NCBI GenBank assembly: GCA_949316235.1
Contig: OX438743.1
Coordinates: forward strand, 29,667,242 to 29,731,241
Direction of reading: 5' to 3'
Length of the DNA stretch: 64,000 nucleotides
From: Oegoconia quadripuncta
Taxonomy: Eukaryota > Arthropoda > Insecta > Lepidoptera > Autostichidae
Shown here piece after piece: positions 11,471-23,400 of the stretch. The position numbers and the translations under genes are program-made. The notes below the pieces were generated by a model that did no database searches, was not told the DNA's origin, and saw only the letters and a list, made by a program, of their open reading frames with translations. Position 1 is the first letter of the stretch, and each line of letters begins with the position of its first letter.

Positions 11471-14400
11471 GTGAGACACCGCCTCGTCACGTCGTTTAAA
11501 TGCCTATTATGAGCTTGAACTGAGATTCGAGCTGTAGGGTGAAACTGACCAAAGCCATGTGAGCTATTATACATCCCCCTGCCCTAGGCCACTCCCTTAC
11601 CAAGTCGAGAATGCCGAAATTACAAATGTTAAGCATTTTCGTTAAAGTTAAGCTGCACAATTGGTTTGTATTGAAAGCAGTGATAAGGCCAAGTCGGTGG
11701 CCTACAAGGCCGGCTTAAAAACACTGTTTGTTAAGTCCCCCATGGCGAATTTTGCCCAATAACCTTCTCGTACTCTAGCGCCTCAGCGTTGTTGATACAA
11801 AATTCAAAATTATTTATTCGTTTCTAAATCTTACATTTAAATGTTGATGGTGATAAAAAAATGTAAAGAATCATTTAGAAATATAGATATGATATTTTGT
11901 TAATAAAACATCTTATTGTATTTATAAAACAAATACAACATAATAGTGAATACATTAATAACATTGATTGATAGTCTATGTTAACTTGTCAATGTGATGA
12001 TAAGATATCTAATAAATAACAACAGAGATCTCTCCATCAATTTGTTTGAGTTGGTAACATTGTGATAAATAAGTCAATTGATAAAACGGTGAAACTACAA
12101 TACAGGGTGGTCGAATGATCGTGGAGAAAATAGAGTGGTATTTTGAACCAAAAGATTAAGTAAGTTGGAGTCCTCTTGTTGATGGTTCACAACTTATTTT
12201 TTAATAAATTTTCATTGAAATCATGATGTGCGTTACAATAAAATAATTTAAAACAATATTAACAATTTGTTTTTTTTTTTAATTCATAATGCTTTCCAAT
12301 TATGATGTGATGTGACCTTCTTGGTTGGAAATGACCTCGGCAATCATCGTTTGATCCCCTGACTTTAGGCAACTTTATATAGTCCATATTTATATCATAA
12401 TGATCTTTTAGCCTTCTCCATCAAAATGATTATATTATATTTTGAATAATAATAGTTATTTTAAGTAAAACTTTTAACCGTCTCCGTAGCCCAATACAAA
12501 CAACATAAATTTAGCAACACGGAGGTCATGGGTTCGATTCCCAGTGATGCACATGTTTTTTAATACTCGGGTTGGTTGGTAATAGGGTATTTTTAAATGT
12601 CTGCTTGGGTAGCTACCACCATCTTACCTACGTCTACCGCCAAGCAGCAAGTTGATAGCATGTTTTCAGGCTGTTTGAGATAAGATAGCCAGCCCCCGAA
12701 ATAAGCTGGGGGTTCTGAAATAAGATGCGCTTTTCCATCTTCAGCCTCATCTTAACAATATGTGTGAATGAGGTCACCCGTCCTGCATAAAAAAATTTTG
12801 TTCAGGTATCGCACCTTAAAAAATACTTCCTTACGTCAAGAACCTGAAACGATTTTTACATATTAGCTACAGTTATTTTGGAACTGTTACCGCAGATTGA
12901 AATTTAAGTGTAAGCACTCTGGTTTTAACTCTAAAACTGTTTATTTTTTCCACTGACAGTGTATATTATCTTAGACACTGTTTATCTTAGGCATTGTTCT
13001 AAGTTAAAATAGTGTCTGTATTTTTTGTTTGGATACTAGTTTACAAATAATGGAGCACATGTTATTAATGACGTTCCCTGAGGTTCCTTCTCATGGCACA
13101 TGCTTAAAATTAAATTTTGCTAGTCTAGACACACACGCACATAGCGGTCAAACTTAAACACCCCTCTTTTTGCAGGAGGGGAAAAAATGGGGCTATACAT
13201 ACCGCATATTTTGACACTATAAATCAAAACCTATAATAATTGAAAATCATTAATTTGTTGTTAGGTAGGTTAGGTATTATCACATTTTTTTGTGATTGGA
13301 ACCTTACATTTCAGTGTCTATTTGTACTCTGCTCAATGAGGACTAGGCACGATACCCCCAGAGTGCTAAGGTAAAAAAAAATTACGCCCAGACGGACAGA
13401 CAGCACGACAATATGAATACAGAAACCCAAAATGGTGACCTCAAGTCGAGTCAAACCCAGTCGTTGTTCGAAGAACTTGTCACCACTGCACCTTCCTTAA
13501 TTTCTGCCATCTCCTCCCATGACCACCCCACTGTCGCCATTGATATGACCAGTGCCGAGTCTATGCCCACGACCGTGAGTAAAAATAAATTTAAAAAATA
13601 TATGAAAGTCAAAAAATGTATTAAAAAGACAAATATATTAATTAAGAGAAATAAGTTATTTTGTAAAAATATTAATTTAATAAAACAAAGAAAGGCACTA
13701 TTGTGTGAACTAAGTAAATGTCAACTAAACTTAGAAAAAAATCAAATTGCCTATGATTGTGACACACGGCGCCTCCAGTCAGAAATATTAGATTTAAATA
13801 ATTCTTTAAATCATATTAACACTCAATATGAATTGTCACAGAATCAAATTAGGGAGCACACACTGGCCATGGACAATTTGTTGGAGTTGTGTAAATATAA
13901 CTATGACAGATTTGAATCACTGACAAATAATCACCAATGTGATTGTAATATCATGACTAAAACTTCAACGGATTTCTCCTCGACAGTGTGTCAGACAAAC
14001 GACTCCTTAATTCTGACGCAGGAGCCATGTGAATATGACGAAACTAGACATACTTCCTTCTCACAGTCTAGTAGCAAAAAACATAACATCGTAATGTTTA
14101 GTGATGAAGTTGGCAAAGACATGGGTTTGCGACTTAGCCAATATATGGGACAGGCAATAATTAATACCTGTATGCCTGGTGCCACCTACTCAACTATTTT
14201 AAATAAGATCCTATCGAGCACATTTAAAGATAATACAACTTTAATTATTTTTATAGGTAGAAGGGGAAATGTCAATAAAAAATCTTTAATTAATTATTTT
14301 TCACATTTAAATTCTTTAAAAAATGTTAATAAGGTTTTATTTTTCGCATTTCCCTTTAGCCAAAGTTTAACAAAAACTGAAAATGACATTAGACACAATT

Positions 14401-17400
14401 TAAATTTGACATTACATACTTTGACATGTCGTCATGAAAATAAATTTCATATATTTGATAGTAATAAATTTATTAATTCTAGATATTTTTATGTGACAGA
14501 AGATAACTATTATCTTCCTAAATATTTGAGGAGACAATTAGCAAGTATGCTATGTTATTTTATTTTAAATTCAGTCATGTTAGTGACTGATCCAACGACT
14601 GCCTCTATTGGGCAGCCAATAGTTATTAATAAAACTTTGGAAATTATTCCAAATAATTTAAATTAAAGTATAAGACAACAGAGATTACCTCTGGCAGTAT
14701 TAAACATATAGTTATAAAAAATAGGGGTACGAGTATTGCCACTCCCCAAAACAAGTCTGGAAAAATATGTTATAAAAATAAGAAATTTATTAATCTGGTA
14801 CACCAAAATATTCAGGGTATGAGTGGCAAGGAGTTAGAAGTGGAGCTGTTCATGGGCTGCACTGGAACTGATATATTGTGCATAACGGAACATTGGTATA
14901 AACAATGTGAGCTCATGTTCGGCTTCAAGGAGTACCAGATTGCAAGCTCGTTCAGCAGGACGAAAGCAATTCGAGGCGGTAGTCTTATTTTAATTCGTAA
15001 CAATATTAAATTTAAAGAGCGTCTCGATATTGTAAACCTTTCTGTTGAGCGAACTATTGAAATAGCCTGTGTAGAACTTGCTCGGCTTACTGTATTAAGC
15101 GTATACAGACCCCCTTCTTCATCGTATGAATTATTTGAAAAAATTATGGATGAAATACTCTGTAAAATTAGTAATTCAAATAAATACATTGTGGTTTGCG
15201 GAGATTTTAATATAAATATATTGGAGGATAGCAGTCAAAGTAGAAGGCTTAAATCTTTATTCACTTGCTATAACCTTGTTAATCTTTTTTCAGTGCCGAC
15301 TAGAATTACCTCTACATCAGCTACCTCCATTGATAATATTTTTTCAAATTTACAGCCCAGTGATAAATCTATTTTAAATAAATTAAGTTCAGATCACTGT
15401 GGTCAGTTAGCCATTTTTAATATAGCAGTTGAAAAGACACTGAAAAGAGATTTCACGTATGTGCCTGTAACTGATGCACGGCTTGATCAATATAAGAGTA
15501 ATGTGACGGCGAAACTGGATTATCTACCGTTCTGTGACGATCCAAATATATTATATAAATCAGTCTTTGAAACGTTGAAAACTGAAAGTAATAATGTTTT
15601 TGTAACAAAAACAATTAAAATCAATAATTCCCTCGTTTTCAGTGATTGGGCGACGGTTGGAATCCATAAAAGTAGGAATAAGTTATATGATCTTTATGAA
15701 GAAAGGACATATAACAAGAGCGAAAGTTTTAGTGAATATGTTAAACAATATTCGAAAACATTCAAGCGGGTCTGTGCTACAGCAAAAGCAAAGTTTATAA
15801 ATAACAAAATAAAAAATAGTGCAGACGTAGTAAAGACTACTTGGAAAATTATAAATAGCGAAACTGGAAAAGTCAAGCCTTGCAACACCGATATTAGACT
15901 AAAAATTAACGATCAAATTTTAATAACACATTTAGAAGTTGCAGAAGCTTTTGAAAAATTTTTCACCAACATTCCAATTTCGACTACAAATTCTCTTAAT
16001 TCATGTCCCACACTCGCTGAATCGCTACTTAGACAAAATGTGGGGATTTGTAATTCTCATTTTAAATTTCATCATGTATGTCCTGTAGACATTATAAAAG
16101 CATTTAGATCTCTAGACAAGAAAAAGACTGTCGACCTTTACGGTTTATCAGTAAAAATTATTAGCGCCATAATTGATTGTGTGTCACCACACTTAGCTTG
16201 TATTTTTAATGAATGTATTGATGATGGCATATTTCCTGATTTGATGAAACACAGTAAAGTTATACCTTTATTCAAAGCCGGTAGTAGAACAGACCCCTCT
16301 AATTTTAGACCTATATCAATACTACCGACTCTCAGTAAAATCTTTGAAAAAATTATATTAATTCAGTTATCGGCTTATTTTTATAGTAACGATTTTATGT
16401 CGCATAAACAATTCGGTTTTACTAGGGGCCGCTCGACAACCGACGCAGGTGTCGAGCTCTTACAACATATTTTTGAAGCTTGGGAAGATTCTCGGGATGC
16501 AATAGGAGTGTTCTGCGACTTGTCCAAGGCATTTGATTGCGTTAATCATGACATCTTAATCAGGAAATTACGTCATTATGGTGTAACAGGCCGTGCTATT
16601 GACCTTTTGAATTCTTATATGAGTGGCAGAGTTCAGAGGGTTAGTATCAGTGGCAACACATCGTCAGGGTCCACAGTCTGCATGGGCGTCCCGCAGGGTT
16701 CCATACTCGGGCCATTTTTATTTTTGGTCTATATAAATGACTTACCTAACCTTGTAAAGGATAATAAACATGAAATAGTATTGTTTGCAGATGATACCTC
16801 CGTATTATTTAAAGTAAATAGACAAAAATTAAGCTATGACGATGTGAACAATGCTATTTCTGAAATAGTAGAATGGTTTACGGCAAATAATTTGTTACTT
16901 AATGAGAAAAAAACTAAATGTGTGAAATTTGTACTACCCAATGTCAGAGCGGTGCCCACAAATATAATGATAAAAAATGCCACTTTAGATCTCGTAGATT
17001 CTACTGTATTTTTGGGCATTACTTTAGACGCCAAAATGCAATGGGGTCCTCATATACATAAATTGGCGAAAAGGCTCAGCTCTGCAGCGTACGCAGTCAA
17101 AAAAATTCGACAAATGTCAGACTTAAATACTGCTAGATTAGTATATTTTAGTTATTTCCACAGCTTGATGTCTTACGGTATCTTACTGTGGGGAAATGCC
17201 GCGGATATAAATACAATCTTTGTTTTACAAAAACGAGCCGTTCGCGCAATTTATCAATTGAAACCTGCAGTGTCACTTAGAGATAGGTTTAAAGTGTATA
17301 ACATTCTAACCTTTTCGTCACAGTACATTTTTGAAAATCTAATGTATGTCAAAAAAAATATAGCATCATTTAGGAAAAATAGTGATAAACATGATGTCAA

Positions 17401-20400
17401 TACAAGAAATAAAGATAAACTTGCAGGTCACATAAGTCGCCTCCGCAAAGTCAGTAATTCATTCAAAGGGTTATGTATACGCTTTTTCAATAAGGTCCCA
17501 GTTGATATACAAAATCTTCCACTTGATAAATTTAAAGATACTATAAAACAGAAACTTATTAACAAAGCATATTATAAAATATCAGACTATTTAGATGATA
17601 ATCATCCCTGGACATAATGAGATTGTTCGCATGCCAGGCTATTTCACGATTAATAATGATTTATAAAAACCTTTTTGTAATATAAAAACCTTTATGTAAA
17701 ATCAAAACCTGATTTTAAAAGAGCAACCCTTCGAGTTTCTTGCTTGTTCTTCTCAGGGGAAAATTGCATTTTGAACAAGCAGTAGCTTAAAAAATGTAAA
17801 ATTGACTATTTTAAGTGTACTCTGTGTACCTACAAAATAAAGCAACTTTGACTTTGACTTTGACTTTGACTTTGAATAGAACTCTGTTTTGCCTTTTGAG
17901 TATTTTTTTTTTTTTTGGTTACTTAGAGGGTCACTAAGAAAAGTTTTTTTTTTGAATATCCATTCCTAAGGGCTCAAAGGGGAGAAATATTTCAAACAGA
18001 AGTAAGTACTCTACTATGAAAATAAACGAACATAATATTTCAAGTTTTTCCATAATTCCTTCTAGAATCAACGAAGCCTTTAAAATAAAACTATTCTTGT
18101 TCCATGAAATATTTCGATAGCGGTATTTTAAAGCGCGCTTTTTCCTTTTACCGTGATGTCAATTAGTTTTTATCTCGAGATGCACACGGACAAATTCGCG
18201 GGCGTTTATTGTATTATAAATTTATAACATTACGCAACGGGTTGCATGGGATGCATGATGATAAAAATGAGATTAGTGAATGAGTCAGATTGGCCTTGGC
18301 GATAATAATTCCTATAATAATTTTATTAACTCGTATTATTATCAAACATTTGCATTGAACCACAACATCCTTTCCTCCTATAAAACACAGGAACAGTAAA
18401 CTGTTTTTTAATACCTGTTAGTTAAAAGTAAGTCATCCATCTTGTCGTAAGCTGGAGCTTTATCAGTGATGTGATATCTATAGTTTCAACATAGCTCTTC
18501 AACCTCAGGAAACACCATGCGGCATTATCACGCGAATCGAGATGTTAGTGAATAACTTTGGCTTGTTCGTTGATATATTCCAACTAAATTATTGGTTTTC
18601 TATTCCCTGTAACATTGGCAATACAGAATTAAATGTATTAACTTATTAAACCGGTCTAACTGTTGACGATATCTGGAACATTAGTATCGAATATCCTCAT
18701 TGGGGCGGGCACTCGGATTTTGTCGCTCTGATTCTTCCTGTTCTTAGTTCAAAGGGCTCAGTCGTTGGCTAGTACTTGTTGAAATGACAGTTAGATTTGT
18801 GCAGTGATATGACTTCGACAGAGTGCTATGATTTGATCAAGAAAGGTGTTGACATAGAAGTGCCGGGCTTGGATGTGTATTACGATAAGGTCGTGTTGGA
18901 GCTTAGAGGTTAGTTGCCATGTTTACAGTTAGATTTCATGTAATTAGTGTTATTTGTGTTCTGATAAATGCGCTCTCTGATCTGATTGTTGATAAGATAG
19001 ATTTATTTCAATCATTCATATGTAGCACAAGCTAGAAAATTTGGTTATACTCGTAATTATTATTACAGTTGTAATTAGATTTGCCAATTGAGTCATTAAA
19101 TCTGAACGGCCATTAATTATCCTGTTAAACAATAGTACTGTAAGTTAACAACTGCATGATATCCTTATATCTATGTATAAAAGGAAAAACTGAATGACTG
19201 ACTGGCTCACAGCCCAGACACAGTCGATGTTGATGAAAGGCAGGTGTGTTCCTTGGGTTAGTTAGAGGCTCACTAAGATAGGATTTTGTAAATCAAAATC
19301 ACCGCGGGTAACACCGCGAGGCATCCTCTAGTTGCATATAATGTAATAGTATTAATTGTTCAGATATGATCACTGGTATAGTCGTATATGATAGTGTGAG
19401 GTCATTCAAAATCCTATTAATGAATCTAGAAAATATAAACGACCATATATCACACACTTCAGCAGCCTTACGCCTCCCACTGAAGGGGCACAACCTTACT
19501 CACTAGCAGAGGGTATGGGCCATAGACTACCATATGGGCACAGAGATTGGTGGACTGCGTTAGGGGGTACCTGACAGAAGCCGCCCCTATATAGACCACC
19601 GACGACTGCTTCCAGTTTAAAACAACCAGGACCAATATAAAACAGATTTAATTTGATATCTCCCAGTTTAAAACCTGTACCCTGGTTAACTCCTGCATAA
19701 TGCCCAAGCTCTTTCCGGTCTAAAGCGTGCGACTAGCAACCTGATCCTTGTCTCGAATTACCGGTATTGGTTTCGGAACTTAACACCGGTGCAGCCTCGC
19801 AGGACTTGCGGCGATGCCGCGGCGCTCTGCGGACGGCTTCGGAGCCCTGGAGCCAGTCGCGGGGGCGCCGATCTGGTCTCCGCGCCGCGGGCGACCCCAC
19901 TGGCGGTTATTGTGTTAACATTCACTATACTATTATTTTTAAACGTGTAACAATGAGCGTGTATTATGTACACTTTTTTAGCCTCACAGGTCAGGCTGTG
20001 AAATTTGGTTGTCCCATTTTTTCACAAATTATAATAAAAAATTGTGTGTGATAAAGTTTTAACATTATGATACCTAAAATATAATGAATCTAAGTAACAC
20101 CCAAATTGGCTAATAACGTAAATTCGAACATGATTCTTACTTTTTATTTTAAAGCAATAAAACGTATTGAAATGTGTTGGTTTAAACAATGAGAATCTTC
20201 CTTTCTTTACAGACGAACGAGAGAGTGTACAGAAGAAGACTTTCCAAAAATGGGTGAACTCTCATTTGGTGCGAGTGGGATGCCGCATCGGGGATTTGTA
20301 TGTAGATATGAGGGACGGAAAGAATCTGATCAAGTTGCTGGAGGTGTTATCTGGAGAGAGGCTGGTTAGTACAGATTTACTCTTGTTGTGTGCTACGTGC

Positions 20401-23400
20401 ATATGCGAATTTAACAAAAAACCTTTATGAAATTTTTTTTTAGTTATTTCTCATTATGAAAAACTATTTAAATAGGAGTACTTTTCAATGTTATTGAAAA
20501 CCTAATATTATCAATAGAGTATACCCCAAATATTTACCCAGCCTTTAAAAACATTAGTCTCTATTAACTTGTCAAAAAACTACCCTCTTCCAGCCGCGAC
20601 CGACGAAAGGCAAGATGCGTATCCATTGCCTGGAGAATGTTGACAAGGCTCTCCAGTTCCTCCGCGAGCAACGCGTGCACCTGGAGAACATGGGCTCCCA
20701 TGACATCGTTGACGGCAATCCGAGGCTGAACCTCGGTCTCATCTGGACTATCATCCTGCGTTTCCAGGTGGGTAACATTTGGCACCGTTTGACTGTTATT
20801 GTGGTATGTACGCGCATGCAGTACACAGGGAAGATCTGTATCTGAGTATGAAAGTGAATTGCTATAAGGGGAGAGGATGGTTAAAGAAAATTTTGATGTA
20901 CGTGTGAAAGATGATATGGGCAAGGATAGGAAGGAGTGAACCTGAGATAATACAGGGTGAATTTGAATTCGTGTAATTCCCATTAACTGGTGAATCCACT
21001 CTTGATTACGAACAACTTTCCCCAAGGAACCATAGTCGAATTCGATCAAAAAATTTTTCGATTACCTTCACAAAATAAACCACTCTGAAATCTCCTTTAG
21101 TATGGAAGTCCAATAATTTTTGGCTGGTGACTCCCCTCCTGATTACGAACAACTTTCCACTAGGAAGCATAACCGATTTCAATCGACTTCCATACTAAAG
21201 GTGGTTTCAGAATGGTTTACTTTGTATGGGAAATCGATAATTTTTTTGAGCGAATTCGACTAAGGTTCCTTGGGGAAAGTTTTATTTATTTATTTATTTA
21301 ACACTTTATTGTATATAAGCATACACGTCAAACAAAAACAAAAAAACAGGAGAATATTAAAATATACAAAAGGCGAGCTTATCTCTATAAGAGATCTCTT
21401 CCAGCAAACCTCAGTAAAGTTGTTCGTAATCAAGAGTGGAGTGACCAGTTAATGGGAATTACACCAATTCACATTGACCCTGTATATTACTCCGACCCCA
21501 AGTGTAAAAAGGTCAGGAGAAAATAGTATAACCATCAAGTAAGGAGCTCCACCGCTAGAAAATTATCACTACTGACTTAACACCTGTAGTCTCGCAAAGT
21601 TTTTCGGCTTTAAGGATCGCAAGCTCGAGTTTCCTTACAAACGTAGTACCGTTTTCACCGTAAAATACTCAGTTTAATTGATGTAAGAATAATCTGATGT
21701 TAAATATATTGGTTTCTAATGGATAATAATAAACATAGTCGCTTTTTATGATACCTAGGCGAAGAGTGCTGTTTCTATTCAATTTTATTTGTTGGGAACC
21801 ATGCGAATGGAATGATAATCGAAACTTGAAGTGACAAGTGTGAGGACTGAACTTTCATGTAGTCTGTTTACAACAATCGATACCATTATGTATCGTATTA
21901 TATTTTGTTTATTCTTGTATTTAATTTCCAGATCCAAGACATCACAATCGAAGAAACCGATAATAAAGAAACAAAATCAGCTAAAGACGCCCTATTGTTG
22001 TGGTGTCAAATGAAGACGGCCGGCTATAATAATGTGAATGTACGCAACTTCACTACCTCCTGGCGCGATGGGTTGGCCTTCAACGCCATCATTCATAAGC
22101 ACAGACCTGACCTGATACAGTTCGAGAAGTTACACAGGAGCAACCCAATTCATAACCTCAACAATGCATTCAATGTGGCTGAGGACAAACTTGGACTTAC
22201 CAAGTTGTTGGACGCTGAAGGTAAGTTTAATCGATATACGAGTACATTCCAAATACGTTGATTGGCTTCTAAATTGTATTAATAACATAACATACTACAA
22301 GTCGTTCAGGTTATCTCAATGAAGGTAGCCAATGCTACGTGGTTCTTTTGTCATCCTGCTGCAATGTATTGCCGTAAATAGGATTTGTTGTAGGGAACTA
22401 TTTCGAAAATTTAAGAGAAATATCGACTGACCTTCTTCAAAATGAAGCGTTATGTTATAAATTTTATTTACAAAAACTATGTCCAGTGTTGACATAAGCA
22501 ATCTAATATGGCGGTCATACAATGTACATAAATGATACTGAAAAGTTGATCTACTTAGAACTTTTCAATTCTATTTAATTTTTAAGTAATATATAGGGCT
22601 TTATAGCTGTTTTGTAGAAGATGTTGGCGGTACTACATTTCGTAACCTTGACCGTGCGACGTTGTTAAATAAATGCTATCGCACTTTTTTCTCATTACAT
22701 ACAATCTTGCGCGTGTCGAACAAGGACAACCTTCTTGTCGAATGTTATGATTTACAGTGTGTAGATTGCAAATAACGCAAAATTGAATGAAATGACATGG
22801 TTCGAAGCAAAATAGATTCATAAATTGAATAAACACTCAATAAAGTCTCTTCTCTCGTACTCGCATTTTGCTTTTGAGCGCGAAACCGATGTCCATTTTG
22901 TTTTAGCTTAGTGGAATTACCTAAATATTTTTAAAATACTTTTTTACAATACTTCGTAGTACACGCGGCCGACTGTACAATTTTGTAATATAATTGACAT
23001 TTAGCGATTTACTTTACTATTTATGGGATTGTCCTCGGCTACGCTTTACAAATCTGTTTCGTGATTTTGGCTTTAGGAGAACCTCTGCTCCCATTGGTGC
23101 AGCAACATTACGCTTCTGCCCCTGTCCAAGCTTTGTGGTGGAACAACTCAGGTTAAATCTCCTTTTACGACACTCACGTGAAGTAATTGGATCTCATTCC
23201 TTTTAATGGATGCAACACAATCGTCACAATGTTTACTCATTCCAGACATCGCCGTCGACCACCCCGATGAGAAGTCGATCATCACTTATGTGGTGACATA
23301 TTACCACTACTTCAGCAAGCTGAAGCAGGAGACCGTGCAGGGCAAGAGGATCGGCAAGGTCGTCGGCATCGCTATGGAGAACGAGAAGATGATGCAGGAG

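Larger units (their letters stand above)
13350..17877 (+). mobile_element. Near-full-length CR1-like LINE
   Basis: ORF1, ORF2 and a 3' UTR (17618-17840) ending in a (TTTGAC)n microsatellite tail (17851-17875) instead of poly(A), typical of the CR1/Daphne/Kiri group. The 5' limit is approximate; I found no target-site duplication. It lies in beta-Spec intron 1, in sense orientation. The same 3' end occurs inverted at 5888-6045. Confidence 0.8.

Noticed and set aside
11136..11574. Two minus-strand frames over exon 1
   Set aside because: Antisense shadows of the GC-rich beta-spectrin exon.
14812..15189. A 125-residue minus-strand frame over LINE ORF2
   Set aside because: Shadow of the endonuclease-coding strand.
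22994..23206. A 70-residue frame just before exon 5 as an alternative exon
   Set aside because: It has no matching splice phase and no spectrin-like or other recognisable sequence.
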